A stretch of 64,000 bases of DNA from Salticus scenicus. Lineage: Eukaryota; Arthropoda; Arachnida; Araneae; Salticidae. This document shows positions 11,524-24,059 of this stretch, piece by piece. The notes beneath the pieces were generated by a model, which was given only the letters and a program-made list of their open reading frames with translations, was not told where the DNA came from and did no database searches. Position 1 is the stretch's first letter. Each line of letters starts with the position of its first letter. Made by a program: the position numbers and the translations under genes. The stretch spans positions 332,711,527 through 332,775,526 of the forward strand of contig OZ005651.1 of NCBI GenBank assembly GCA_963930645.1, in the 5' to 3' direction.

Positions 11524-11734
11524 AATAAATTAAAAATGAAAGAAAAAGCAAATGAATTAATGAAACTAATATTGACTATAAAATCTATGTGGGCATGTCA
11601 GAAGTTTAAGCTATAAAAATAAAACGAAAAGACATCTCTCTTTCAAAATATTTTAATCAAAAAGATGTTAGATAAAATTGTAAAATTCAGGTTTTAAAAT
11701 GCATCCGGTATAACAGTAATAAAAATGAATAATA

Positions 11735-12745
11735 GGGGAGATCGAGACTAGTTGGCACTCAGTTTCTATTTCCTATCACAGTGGAGGTAGAGCGCTTTCA
11801 TTTTTACTAGTAGAGAGACAAATGTATAGGTGCACGATTCACCGCAAATTAAGTCTGGAAGAGTCATGAAGGAAAAATCTGTTCCACCAATTTTCTGTCT
11901 AGTGAGTAAATGTTTCAACCTACATTTTTTTGGTCTGGTGAAACTGTAAATCAAATCAAGGCGCTGTTTATGATGGTTTTTTAAAGAGTGGTTAACTGTC
12001 GTTGCATGCGTGTATCATAATATATTTTTTTTTATGTTTAGAATTTTGTGGTATCCCTGTTGGATTAGTTGGTATAGTTTGGTATAGTCAATTGGAATAG
12101 CATTAAAACAATCATTCAATAGCTTGACTTTCCTTTCCTTGACTTCCGTCTTCAAAGGTCTCTCCATTATGTGGAGTTTTTACCTTCAGCCTTAAGTGAA
12201 GACGATAGTTAGGTTTTCATTCGTTAGTTCCCATCAATCCCACAGGACCTCTTTAAAGATCCCAATAAACAAATCAATGAAATCCTCTATGATATAGCGC
12301 CTTCTGGTCAATCTGATTACAAAATAAATTGCTTTGTTTTTGTGATATAATAATTCCGCCAGTACCTTAAAAAATTTAACCAAATCGATAGCAATGAAAT
12401 TCGCTTGTCCATCATGGTAACAATGGAGATGGCCAGACGAGAATTTTTAAGTTTTGTACGACCAAAGTAAAATTGTGCAAAAATGTAACCCACCTGATCA
12501 AATAAATGAGCGCACACGAATTGGTAGCTTTAATAGTATAATACTAAGCAAATTTTATTTACTTGGTGATTTCATTATTTGTTCACTTAAGCAGAAATTT
12601 TTGGTGAAATGTTATTAAAATAAAACGTTTTTCCTTGAAATTCGCTATGTTCTAAGTAGTTCTCTTCCCTATCCATATTACGTTATGCCAACTCACCCCT
12701 ACGGATATGGCAACTGATCCCGTGTACGAGGTTAGTTGCCATAGT
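11735..12745 (-). mobile_element. Possible TA-element with iterated TTGGCA/TTGCCA motif, right end not found
   Basis: The left end GGGGAGATCGAGACTAGTT, continuing GGCAC, follows TA (11733-11734) and has the same layout as other GGG(G)-starting elements in this window. Related motifs recur inside: TTAGTTGGTATAG near 12065, TGCCAACTCACCCC near 12687, ATGGCAACTGATCCCG near 12706 and GTTAGTTGCCATAG near 12731. I could not find a matching inverted right end, so the end given is only the last motif copy. The minus strand holds a possible transposase remnant (12240-12517). Confidence 0.45.
12240..12517 (-). pseudogene. Possible C-terminal transposase remnant (pogo/CENP-B-associated type)
   Basis: On the minus strand the frame reads DQVGYIFAQFYFGRTKLKNS, then VTMMD, and in a neighbouring frame GQANFIAIDLVKFFKV, later RRYIIEDFIDLF. 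This order (a VG-[DY]-[FI]-x-[AV] strand with a lysine-rich loop, then FIA..LVK, then an I-x-x-ED-x-I end) resembles the C-terminal module found after the DDE domain in some arthropod pogo/Tigger-like proteins. The match is by pattern only, crosses a frameshift, and could be chance. If real, it would link this GGGG element to the pogo group. Confidence 0.25.
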
Positions 12746-12749
12746 TACA

Positions 12750-14635
12750 AGTTCTTTGAAAAAATGTTTTGGAAGTCATTTAAACACGTACTTAATTCAT
12801 GGGTCTCACATGACTTTGTAGCGAAAAATTAAAGCTTTTCAATGCATTCATCTGAATTTCGCCAAAAATAAAAATAAATAAATAAAAATAAATCGAAATC
12901 TAAAATCTATACCAATTTGGCCCGGTCTTTAATAAAAAGTTTTAATATAATAAAAAGTTTAAATAGGTCAATGTAAATTATACATTTATTTTTTTGTTTT
13001 TTCCTAAAAAATATTTGTTTAGAAACCTAAAATATTGTTTGCAATAAATGCTGAAATTTTATGATTTTTATTGATATTTTAACAATTATTAATAAAAAAT
13101 AAATAAGGATAATGTGTAAACTTTTATCATGAAAACAAAAATTAATACCGAATTTAAAAAAAAAAATGTCCATAAGTTTGATTTTAAAAAGTGTTAATCT
13201 AACATAGATGAAGGAAATGTTTCGCAACTCTAAACGGAATTACAAAGCGACTCATCACTGGTTTGTTTTTAACAGCTTTTTTTTAATTTAAAAACAGCAG
13301 TTAACATGTTTAAAAGGTTAACCGTATCTTTCGAAACTGTTTTCATCTTGGAATCTGATAGTTTAATTCGAGAGCACCCATCCTTAATTTAAAATGTTAG
13401 CGCGATTGTCTAATTAGTGGTGCTCATCAGCTGTTTTCTGAAATAATATTATTGAATGTCGTAGATGGTATTAATTTCTGTTTCATGAATATTTTCTCTC
13501 TGTTGATTTCTATCTCATTAGTAATCTCGTGCATAGTTCTATTTTTGGAAACAGCTCTCATCTCGAATTTTCATTAAATGTGCAAGTAGGTCAAGCAAAG
13601 AGCCGGAGGCACAGAGGGATTAGATAGAATTTCTCTTCTTTTTTCTTTCGTTTGGAAACGAATCATTCGATTTCTGCATCATGTGCATTGACTATAGGAG
13701 GGCTAAAAATTTTATTGATTGCCTCAAAAATTATATGTAATGTTTGCTTCCGATAAAATGGCGTTTGTGTAAAGATGAATTTTAAAAACAAGAACTGTAT
13801 GAATATATATTTTCCTAATTTATTGCCTGTAAAAATATTTCCGAAGTATCCTATGCGTAAGAAAAATCATAGGAAAATATATTTGTATCAAAGATACAAA
13901 AAATGCAATTTCGCGTCAATTTTATATCTTGTTATTTAAAAAGTACAAAAAATATTTGCGATTAAGTGTAAATTAAACTCCAATTGTTCATATTTTATTA
14001 AAATAGTTTACTTAGTATTTTACAATTTCTTTTCCGCTTTTTTTTAAATTAAAACTGCGAAGAGCTAGAAGGGGGGAGGGTGTAACACGAGGTAAACTTT
14101 AAACAAACTTTTTAGCATGTCATTATAAATTGTCGTTATGAGTTTATTTATTTATTTATTTATTTTTTAATTCTTGAAGCCTTGATTATCAGATTAACTG
14201 ACTATATCTGACTAAATTTTTAATAGGTAGTAAAGTATATCAGACACTATTTAAAAATTAATAGTTTAATACATTTTTAACATTAACACACCGCCATCTT
14301 TTTAGTATTTGTGTTTTTACATAGCTTGTCTCTATCGGTGTTAATTGGGAATATTTTAAATATGCGAACAAAAGTGTTTAATACTTTTAAATGTTTTTGA
14401 TATATTTTAAGTTATTTTTGTGTGTAAAAATGCTATGCTTATATCCCACAGATTAGAAGAAGAAAAGAAAAATAAACTTTTATTTTAAACAACCCTATTT
14501 ATATGGTTTTAAAGATAAAACTGAATTCTTAAAAAAGCGTTACTCGAGATATTTTTAATAGAAAAGAATATTTTAAAGATACTTAGATATTAATTTACTT
14601 ATTTAAATCTAGTGTTAGTAAGGCCAATTTACTAC
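12750..14635. other. AT-rich gene-free stretch
   Basis: No gene found. A TTTA tetranucleotide run lies near 14143-14165. Open frames are low-complexity chance frames. Confidence 0.5.
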
Positions 14636-14788
14636 TTGTGGGGGGGCTTAGGCCTACTGTGGTGTGCCCTCTGTGGGGTCCTTCTAAAGGGATCTAGCCC
14701 GTATTTACGCGAGTTTTGGAGAAACCACGGAAAACTCAGAACAGCTAGGGCGACGAGCGTGACCTAAGATCGATTCCGGCACTTGCAA

Positions 14789-14792
<4 letters not shown>
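14636..14792 (-). mobile_element. tRNA-derived SINE fragment, minus strand
   Basis: Read on the minus strand, a B-box-like GCCGGAATCGATCTTAGG is followed by the segment TTTTCCGTGGTTTCTCCAAA and ACTCGCGTAAATACGGG. The same segment occurs in copies at 23335 and 36640. The expected A-box half is replaced by a (TA)n run, so the head is truncated. Confidence 0.65.

Positions 14793-14828
<36 letters not shown>
14793..14828. repeat. (AT)n microsatellite
   Basis: About 18 AT units at the truncated end of the SINE fragment. Confidence 0.95.
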
Positions 14829-14831
<3 letters not shown>

Positions 14832-14832
14832 T

Positions 14833-15160
14833 TCAACCAGAGGTCTATTCAGGTGAAAATTGGGGCTTTTCACAAAATTCAAAATCATGAAAACAACACT
14901 TTCCCAACAATTTTTATGACCCTTTTTATAAATTTTTTCCATGTTTTCAGTATTTTCAATAAGTGCTTATACTTGGTTCAGTGAAACATTATTAACTCGA
15001 TGTTAAACATTATGTAGAGTAGCTGCTAAAATGGAAGGTTTTTCTTTTCCTTTTTGACTATAAAAAAAAATTTCAAAGATATTTTTCTTTTCACTAAAAT
15101 AAAATTTTCACAAAATTGGGCTTCCAAAGTTACAATTTGGATCCACTCCCGTTAACTGAG
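14833..15160 (+). mobile_element. Degraded CAGTGG-type non-autonomous DNA element, copy 1
   Basis: This shares internal sequence with 36064-36418: CATGTTTTCAGTATT, then TTGGTTCAGTGAAACA, GCTAAAATGGAAGG, TTTTCACAAAATTGG, and a right end TTGGATCCACTCCCG. The left terminus is worn. There is no coding content. Confidence 0.6.
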
Positions 15161-16044
15161 TAGTTCTCTGGAACTATTTACTAATGTACAATGTTTTTTT
15201 AATGAATGCATTGTTAAAAATGTTGTAACAATATAATTCAAAATTTTGTGCTGAGTACGTGTAACCGTTTTCTTTACCTTATTATTTTTTTTTCTTCCGA
15301 ATGACTGTACAACACGTACTGTGTTTGTACACAGTCTTACAGGAAAATAGCCTGCTGAATATTTCTAAACTGGAATTATTATTTTTTTATTGGTTATTTA
15401 ATAATTAAAAAGGAAAAAAAAAAAAAAAAAAAATTACGGATAATCAAACGTTTTGTATTGATAGATACATTTGATTGGAAAATTTTTGTTTTTTAGCTGA
15501 ACAATTTTTATGAATGGCATCTTTTCACAACTTTTCAAACAATTCTGTTATTTGAATTAAATTTTTATTGTACTTATAATTAATTTTAAATTCAATGTCT
15601 TGAAACTGACGCACAGTTTAGAGAGATTTTGCAATTTGATTTAATATTGAAAGTTGCTTAAGTCTGAAAATGCGTATCTCAAGAAATGTTGCACACCTAT
15701 TAAATATTATATCTTTTGCAATTCGACACAAAGAAAAGTGAGGCAGGTAAACAAAAGATCTTTTCTAACCGAAATCGATTTCAAAACAACTCTGAAAACA
15801 GCTGAAAAGAAATCGTTGAATGCTTTCTCTGCTAACGACAGTGATGCATTTATTCTAATAAGTAAAAAAAAAAAAAAAAAAAATGGAGTTGCATCTTTTA
15901 TTCATTCGAAAAGCCATGTTTTACGAAGAATTTTTCTAGTTATGTTTTAGCAGTGTTTTCATACAGTTTTAACAGTATCGGAGTAACTCTTGTTAAAGCC
16001 GCATGAGATGCATAGGAAATTTTGTTTCAGTGTTCTTTGAAAAT

Positions 16045-16075
<31 letters not shown>

Positions 16076-17333
16076 CTAATGTACTTTTTATAGGCTTAGC
16101 GTCTCTGCGCGTGCATTATGAATAAGGCAGAAATTATCTTGATTAAAAAGACATTTATTCAATGGAATGTATTTGAAAAATTTAAGTGTTTTATACATGT
16201 CTATGAAATTTTAAAATTTGTTGGTGTTCGCTTTATAATGTTGCTTTTATGTTTTTCCCTTTTTTAATTATTATTATTTTTTAATAAGAGTGTGAACGTT
16301 CCTTATATGGTAATATCTGTGAGTATTCAAAGACAGACCCACATGGGACTTAGAGTTAACAAAAATTATTTTGCTTTGTCTTTTTATTATTTCCCTTAAT
16401 TTATTTTTCTTATAAACACTTTTATAACTAAATTTGTCATTAATACAATTTTGTCCACATTTATGATTTCTAATATAATTTCGTATTGCAGAAAATGACG
16501 TCCAGGGAGGCATTTTAAAGCTCCCAGGTTCCAAATTCAAAAGAACAATAATATTAATAAACAAATAAATAAAAAGCTTTTAAAATTTTCTTTTTATACT
16601 GAAATTATAGTAAAAAATTAAAATTTTTCTTCTCTAAATCGTACAATATTTTTGCGTTTTAAAGATAAATGGATGGTTTGGTAATATTCTGAATACAAAT
16701 TACTTGTATATAGATTTTTCATTTTAAGTTCTTTTCTGGTTATATCTAATAATTTTTCTCCTATGATGATTCAGTTTGCGAACATATGCAGTCACCGTTT
16801 GTTTATACACGTTTCTAAATTATTTTTTCCTGTTTATATTTTAATTATATTGTTTATTCAATTACTCGCAGAAATGATGCATAACATATACCGATATTTT
16901 CAATGCAATTAAAATATTGTTTTCACTCACATTTTTTAGGGGGTGAAATAAAATGTTCATAAAATAATAATATGCATTTGTAAGATTCATTTAGCTTTCC
17001 CTTCTCATAAGATTTTTTTTCTTCTTCTTAAGGCCGCTTTTCTTTGACGAATACTCAATGTAAACAACTTCCGAATAACTGCGCATTTTTATTTTATCCC
17101 TATAAAAATAAATTTAAGTAAAAACATTATCGCTTACTGTACGACATTTTAAACACTGCCCTCTTAAACCTAGTCCAATTTACTCGTGTACCCTTCGTTT
17201 TTGGAAAACCCCTTGGAACATCCTGGGAATATGCGCTGAATTGTTGTTGCATTGCGATGAATCTTCTCTGTAGTTTTGAAATAATGTCTTTTCAACGTAT
17301 GTTTAAGTTAAGTGATTATAAGTAAAATAATTA
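15161..17333. other. AT-rich gene-free stretch
   Basis: Poly-A and poly-T runs (about 15414-15432, 15867-15883, 16047-16075) and AT-rich sequence only. A 96-codon minus-strand frame (16274-16564) encodes no recognisable domain and is rated as chance. Confidence 0.5.
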
Positions 17334-17781
17334 GGGTAAGTGCTCCAGTGAATGGCATGCTCCAGTAATTGACATCTATCACAAAATAATTAATGAATAA
17401 GAAAAATAATAAAATATATTTTACATACAAGAATTTTAACATTTTATGTCAAACACTGGAGCATAGGGTACTAATAACTGGTAAAATGAATAACTAGCAT
17501 TGTCAATCACTGGAATATAGGGGGCCAATTACTGATAAAATGAAAAACTGGCAGTGTCAATTACTGGAACATTGAGTGGGTGTCAAATAAAAATTCATAA
17601 AAAAAAAAAAAAAAAAAAAAAAAAGAAAAAAAAAATGTTATGAAATGTTTGACATAATGTGATTCTGAATGTCTTTTGCCATGTGTGCTAACTTAAGATT
17701 TCTAAAAATATTTTCTGATGACTAGAACATTAAAAACATCAGAGATTGCTCTAAAAATGTCAATCACTGTTGCACTTACCC
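17334..17781 (+). mobile_element. GGGTAAGTGCTCCAGTG element, copy 1
   Basis: The inverted ends start GGGTAAGTGCTCCAGTG (left) and, as complement, GGGTAAGTGCAACAGTG (right), flanked by TA at 17332-17333 and 17782-17783. The motif CCAGTAATTGACA and variants (CACTGGAGCATAGGG, CAATCACTGGAATAT, CAATTACTGGAACAT) recur at least five times inside on both strands. Its A-run is at 17599-17635. It is 448 bp and non-coding. The two other copies are at 43329 (inverted) and 60426. Confidence 0.85.
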
Positions 17782-17783
17782 TA

Positions 17784-18560
17784 CCTCAACTTATTATAAA
17801 TTTTAAGTTGATCATGTAAATTTTAAATGGATAGTATGTCCGCTGTGTATAATATATTTTAATATAATAAATATCAAACTTTAATTAAAATTTTGAATTG
17901 TTGAAAAACAAAATGTCAAAGTATAAAAACTACTGAATAGTTTACGACATAATTATTTACAGTGATACATTTGTCTTTAAAATTCGTTAATACAACATAA
18001 ACTAGTTGATTAATTACTTCGTTTTCACCCATTCTTTTCTCTTTTTCCTGCGTGTTCTCTCTCCTGAAGAGTAAAATAAAAGAGCATTTCGGTACCATAT
18101 TCAAACAGAATGCGTGCAATTGATTATTACTATATTATCGCGAAATAAAATAAGCGTAACGATTTAAGTGAATTTTTGATAAATCTGTCGAAATTTCAGA
18201 AGATTGAGATAAAAGTAGTTTATTACTTGGCTGAAAATAAATTGTAATTTACTCCAAACATCAATTTCTATTGTTCTCTTACTTTAGTATAAACATGTTT
18301 GAGGAAATGTTTAATTCTTAAGGAAATTGTGAAATACCGAAAAATTTACTGTATGGGTATTGTTTTTCTTCTGTGTATATTTCAAAAGTTAATGATTAAA
18401 TATTTAAGAAAACGCATATACTTAGTTTTATATAGAGGTTTTTTTTTTTTTTTTTTTTTTTTAACTATTATTGCAATCATGTAACAACAGACGCTGCTTA
18501 TCGGATACTTTTAATATCTTTGTAGTTTCCTCATCTAATGATTGTTTCTTGTACTTTTAG
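17784..18560. other. AT-rich gene-free stretch
   Basis: No feature beyond a T-run at 18439-18461. The final 20 bases (TTGTTTCTTGTACTTTTAG) form a good splice acceptor for the next segment. Confidence 0.5.
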
Positions 18561-18629
18561 GGATATATCGTAAAGACAGATGGAATCATTCGGGTATTAT
18601 AGAAGAAGATAGTGTAAACTATTAATCAG
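18561..18629 (+). other. Candidate spliced exon without coding frame
   Basis: A 69-bp segment lies between a strong acceptor (TTTCTTGTACTTTTAG, ending 18560) and a consensus donor (CAG|GTAAGCA at 18629/18630). All three forward frames contain a stop, so an exon would be 5' UTR, a terminal piece or part of a non-coding RNA. Pairing of two good sites at this distance can occur by chance in such sequence. Confidence 0.3.
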
Positions 18630-18719
18630 GTAAGCAACAGTTAATTTCATTTAGTTTTTAAATAAGCAGGTGCTAGGCTTTTGTATTTGTTCCTATCAAT
18701 CGTTTTGTTGCTGTGCTGA

Positions 18720-18739
18720 TCACTTTAATTAACCTCCCG

Positions 18740-18780
<41 letters not shown>
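18720..18780. repeat. Long poly-A run
   Basis: About 37 A residues, 18743-18779, one of the longest homopolymers in the window. Confidence 0.95.
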
Positions 18781-18839
18781 GAAAAATCATGAGGTACTCA
18801 TGGATTATTAACTCTTTCTAAATGTACGTAATTATCGTA

Positions 18840-19510
18840 TCGTATAACATTCAGTGCTCTTTGCCTACGTAATCACACAACGGACAGACAGTAGTTCTAA
18901 AAGGCATACAGATAGACTAATTAAATTCCTAATCATTCATAAACATTGTTAGAAAGTGTTAAAAATGTTTAACGCAAAAGAAAGTAGCCCTTATGTTCTA
19001 ATTGCAGCCCTTACTGTATCTGAATACTTTAATGTAGCCCTGTAAATCTGAAGGTTAACAAAATATTCTATACAAAATATTATTTCAGCATATTAAAAAT
19101 AAATGTAAATTTTATGTTTTTTACAATAGAAGGTTCTTTAAATGTAATTTATAAAAATGCCTGTCCTAATATGCAATGCATTGACATTTTTTTTAGTGTC
19201 TCTGTACACAAACCAGTTGCACAGGACCTATTAATGCCATTTTAAATAGTGAACGTTCCACAGTGAATTTGAATAACATATGTAATTTTTTAAAAATTCT
19301 GAAAATATTTACAGACGCCAGGGACGGGCAGATGGACAGTTGGGCAGATAGATACAAAAATTGAAATAATATTCACACTTGAGAAGTGTTAAATGTTAAA
19401 TCGCTTACTGTAAACGAAAATTCAATTCCAGAAAATTTCCAACGAAAACCCTCAATGTAACTGGATGTTTTTGTGTAGGCCCTGTAAATTTAATGCTAAT
19501 CATACTACAT
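18840..19510 (-). repeat. Array units of the TACAGGG...(GTCT)n family, minus strand
   Basis: On the minus strand two units are visible. One starts TTTACAGGGCCTACACAAAA near 19490 and runs to a CTGCCCAACTGTCCATCTG tract near 19340. The other starts TTTACAGGGCTACATTAAAG near 19045 and runs through ACATTTTTAACACTTTC to TGTCTGTCCGTTGTG near 18890. These align in order with 52060-52740 on the plus strand. Confidence 0.65.
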
Positions 19511-19619
19511 TCTAGAGAAAGCATTCTTTTGGGCATAAGAACATATTTCTATTTTATTAAGATTTGTTCAAAGTAAAGTTATTAAAATTTGGTTTATAGA
19601 GATACCTCTCATAGAACTA

Positions 19620-20070
19620 ATGCTTTTGAATACTTTCGGGTGTCCCTCTATGGCTGGCGACAGTCAGGTTGGGATTCCCCCCTTTTCCAGAACGTCTTCA
19701 CTGGTCATCAGGGCTTAAATCAGAGAGCGACTCATCATTAAAAAATTCTGCTCCAGTCAATTTCATTCCAGGTTGAATGTACCCAACACTACTTCATTCG
19801 GGCTTGTTGGTGTATAGAGGTAACTGGTAGTCGGTGCAAGGTGCGCCCTGAGCTCAGCCTCCTTTCTCTGAGCCGGCTATTAATGATCTTTGCAATCACT
19901 GAAGCACCAGTTGCACGATGTATCAATGATAGTGATGAATATAGGGTTCTGAGATCAAACTCTGACGATTGATTGGTACTCATGTTCTGTCGTCTCTCTG
20001 TGTCAACCTTTCCTTCTTGACGCTGTGTTCAACCACAGTTTACTCATTTTTGCCAACGTCATCTAATATT
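19620..20070 (-). repeat. GC-richer segment, possibly a SINE-like repeat
   Basis: This block is clearly less AT-rich than its flanks. On the minus strand a B-box-like GAGTTTGATCTCAGAACCC lies near 19960, followed by unique sequence. I see no convincing A-box, tail or flanking duplication. The open frame at 19789-19983 (minus) is short and unrecognised. Confidence 0.3.
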
Positions 20071-23000
20071 GGCATCATTCCTATTCAAATTTTGAGCAAG
20101 TCGCCGTTTATTGCACCCTGCTTCATCATTGAGCCCAACTACACGTCCTTTCTCAAATGTTAATATCTGCGCATATTTTTCGCGCACTTGGATACGAGGC
20201 ATATTTACCATCTATCTGAGAACCTGGAATAAAAATCTCAAGAAAATTCTCACCTGGGATCGAAAATTTTCCTATTTAATATCATGCCAGTTGCGCAGTT
20301 AAGATGCGCTGCAGCGTCACAAGTTCATTCACTGGCCGCCAAACTTTAAAATTTTGCATTTACTGTCAAAACTTACTCCTTATGATGCGCCCCCCCCCCT
20401 TTTTTTTTTTTTTGTTCTAGAGTGTATATTCAAATTCCTTTTATGGCCCTGTAAAAAACGAACAGTGAATGATTTTTGTATCATATATTAGGTATCCTAT
20501 ACATTTTTAATCCTATCCTCTACTAAACATGCTTTTATGCATGTATGTTCATTTGTTTAATATAGTCTAAATGTGTTAAACTGTATTTATCAGAAATTTC
20601 GCTCATAGACAATAATGTATTTGAATTATCTCGGATGTTTTTATACACGAACCTTTCGTTCGAATTTAATAAAGTTTCAAACAACTTCCCCATATGGTAT
20701 GTTTAGAATATTAAGTTTAGACTTCCTGCTACATTTGAGTTACGGTAATAACGCGCGCACGCTCTCTCTCTCTCTCACACACACAAACCAATCACTAAAA
20801 ACCTGATTTTTCAAATCAGAAGACCTTAAAATATGTAAATATAGAAAAATTCCAATTCCAAAATTTTGACTCAAAAACAATGCTTTCTCTACCATGGTGA
20901 GAATTTTTCGTCTTCAAATAAAACATCCCCCTTCCCCCATTTAATCTATTCAACTTTTTTCATGAAACTTACTTGAATTACACATGTTTAACTAACTTCA
21001 TTTTGCCCGTAGACTTCTTTATTATTATTAATGGTGCAAAACTTTTGCAGAAAGTTTTAATATGTTTTATGTATTCTTTTATAAAAACTTCTTTTATTTA
21101 TTTTTTCTCTCCTTAAAATAATTTCGTAACTGAGAAAAATTTCTGGCACCACAGTTTGTTATAAGAACTTTTAGGGACGGAGAAAATACCTTTATTTAAA
21201 TTGGCTTAAGAAGAAAAAAAAAAAGATGATTTTAATGATGAACATTTACCAGAATATTTATTCTCTATTTTATTATATTTCTTTAAAGGCAGCTGTTTCT
21301 AACGGATTATTAAGGACTTTTCAATTTAACAACTGTCAAACACCTTATTTTTGTCCTGGCAATTATTGTTGAGCTACAAAAATAAAAGTATTATAAAACT
21401 TATTTAAAATATGATTTGGTAATGTACAGAGAAAGTAGTGATTAAGTTTTTTACTAACAGGCTCGCCTGAGATTATAACTTTAATGGTTTTCAATTATTT
21501 AAAAAATCTTATTGTTTTAGCATACAAACTAAGCAGTAATGAGTTTAAACCCGAAATATTTCGTTAAGGTAGTTTTTAAATATTAATACGCGCATTAAAT
21601 GGAGAAAAAAAAAAAATTGAGGGGAAAAAAAAAAAAAATGTTCTGGATATTCCTTAAATTTTGTTTAACTGGGATTGAAACCTACAATTTAAAAAACTAT
21701 TTTGAAAAATTTATTTTTAATAAACGAAGTAAACCCTGTTCCATGTCTTGATTTAAATAGGTTTTCATTTTGGTTTTTGATCATATTTCTTGAAATTTTC
21801 TGGTTTGCATTGTTAATGAACTTGTGATTATCCAGTATTTGGAATAATTGTACACATTGTTTTTGAAAAATTGGAGAAACTGGAAAGAAATAATTGTTTC
21901 TGCGATTCTAATTAAATATTTTCAGGACTCGTATGTTTAAAATGATCTTTTATTTATAACTTTTTAGATATGCATGTTAAAAAAAAATAAAGTGCTTCTC
22001 ATTTCTATAATTGATTTTTCACAAAAATCAGTTGTAATTATTATTTATTTTTTAATATGTTGAAGCTATTTTATATAGGGTTGAAATCTGTAATTTCACT
22101 AATTTAAAAAGTCTTTTTATCTAATTTTAAGTGAATATAAAATAAGATTTTTTTTTCTTTAAAATTTAAATTACTTTCTTTTTAGTTTATAATTTGATTT
22201 TTTTTTGTGCTTAACTTTATGATATATCTACAAAATGCAAGGGGAAAAAAAAAAAAAAAATATATATATATCCTATGGTGCCATTTACTAGACTTGTAGA
22301 CCGGGAGGAGGGTGGGGGGGGGAGGCATGATTTTTAGGTTAAACATTTAGGTTTGCTAATTGTTATATGTATTTCATTTTTTTAAGTAAATAAACTAAAA
22401 TAACGTTGCTTTGACATATATTTCTTGTAAAAAATCTTTTGTAAGATATTTCTTTTTCAAACTAAAAACATTTTTTAATTGAAAACACTGCAAAATTAAA
22501 CTTTTGTAAATGTATACTTTGCTTTTTCCTAATGGTATTATATTAAATTGTGTGTTAAACTTTTAGGAAAATTGTAAAAGTTAATGTTTTTAGAAGTAGG
22601 ATAAAAATATCGTAGACTAAAGTTTTTTGAAAAATATGTGGCTAATGCTTATTTCTGATTTAAAATTCAAGTCACGATTTTTAGACCGTTTCGCCGTTGT
22701 CTAACGGTTGGTAGTTTAGGAGAAAATGGTCATCTAAATTTCGGCACTCTGTAATTATGCGACGTGTTTCGCGTTATTACTAATCTCCATACAATGGATA
22801 GAGAGGAGTCGCGTATTTTTTTTTTTCTTTTCTTTTAATGTTTTGATATATTCACGCAAGAATGAATTATATTTTAGCACGCTATTGTATAATTTAATAG
22901 TCCGTGTTCATTTTTAGCATTTTTAAGTAGTTGAGAAAGGCTTTTGATTTTAGTTTATCTAAAATACTCAAAGAACAGAATCTTTGTCTTTCAACTTCTA

Positions 23001-23216
23001 TGTTCTATATTTTGTTAAGAAAAAATAAGAGCAAAACGTTTTGTCGTTGAATTTTAAATGTTTGGTTTTTTACACGCAAAACAGAAACTATGTGTAAACA
23101 ATTTTTGTATGAATTTTCTGTTCAATTTGTTAGCATTTTTCAATTGTAAAATCTTAAGTTTTAAATATTTTTATATTTTCATTAAACAAGTATTTCTTTT
23201 CTTTTCTTTTCTTTTC

Positions 23217-23252
<36 letters not shown>

Positions 23253-23330
23253 CTACAAAAGCATATACTGCAGTAAGAAAATAAAGATATGCTTAAACTG
23301 TCTTAATCATTAATTGAAATACTTTACCTT
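20071..23330. other. AT-rich gene-free stretch
   Basis: Contains a C-run running into a T-run (20390-20413), a partial array-type motif GGCCCTGTAAAAAACG near 20444, a CT/CA microsatellite at 20760-20784, A-runs at 21604-21640 and 22242-22270, and a (CTTTT)n/T tract at 23190-23243. No gene or complete element seen. Confidence 0.5.
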
Positions 23331-23334
23331 TTCT

Positions 23335-23480
23335 TTGCTTGGTAGACGGGAAGTGGCGGGTTCGAATCTAGGTAGTGCTCTTCAGCTAGCCTTTCGGAGT
23401 TGCGTATGATTTTCTCCAAAATTCTTGTAAATATCACCCAGACCTAGGTCCAACACGTAGACAATTGGCGTTAATATCTA
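23335..23480 (+). mobile_element. tRNA-derived SINE fragment, plus strand
   Basis: A B-box-like GGCGGGTTCGAATCTAGG (23355-23373) is followed by GATTTTCTCCAAAATTC and further sequence alignable with the SINE at 36640 and with the inverse of 14636-14792. The head is 5'-truncated. Confidence 0.6.
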
Positions 23481-23547
23481 CACCCTTTTTTTCAAGAAGA
23501 CTATAATTGGCATAAGTAAAAAACTTTGACATATAGCATGCTATCTA

Positions 23548-23563
23548 TTTTTTTTATTTTATT

Positions 23564-23594
<31 letters not shown>

Positions 23595-23600
23595 TTTTTT
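23548..23600. repeat. (TTTA)n microsatellite
   Basis: Imperfect TTTTA/TTTA repeats. Confidence 0.9.
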
Positions 23601-23956
23601 GCGACAATTTTCTAATTTCAGCATTTACTCTGATCTCGAATACATATGTTTCATTTTATTTACAAAAACATTTTCTTGTTTTCAGCAACTCAACCTAAAC
23701 GCATGTTTTGTATCAATATAGAATTGAGTGTTGTGAATTTTGTGATATTATTTATATCGGAATATTTTTCTCTCCCCCCCCCACTTCTTTTTTTTTCTCT
23801 GTCACACACAAGTAACTTATAGCAGTGCTTATTTAGTTAAAAATACCAGTTTATCTATTTTAAGTCCTTAAACTAAATTTTAAATTTTTCATAGAAAAAT
23901 TAATCATTTTGAAATTTATTTTATTGTTGATTATTATTTTTTTTCTTCTTCACAGA

Positions 23957-24055
23957 ATGCATAGGTACCAAGACTTCGTTTTTTCAACGGAGACTTCATA
24001 CAGGAAAGTTTTATTAAATACTAGTCTCTCCCGCACAGAACATTAGCTTGATAGT
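23957..24055 (+). other. Candidate exon start after strong acceptor
   Basis: TTTTTTTTCTTCTTCACAG ending at 23956 is a textbook pyrimidine tract and acceptor. It is followed by AATGCATAGG, and a frame of about 28 codons opens from that ATG to a TAG near 24045. No donor is evident, so this would be a terminal exon or chance. No protein similarity recognised. Confidence 0.22.
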
Positions 24056-24059
24056 ACCT

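Noticed and set aside
16274..16564. 96-codon minus-strand open frame
   Set aside because: Biased composition and no recognisable motif; rated as chance in AT-rich DNA.
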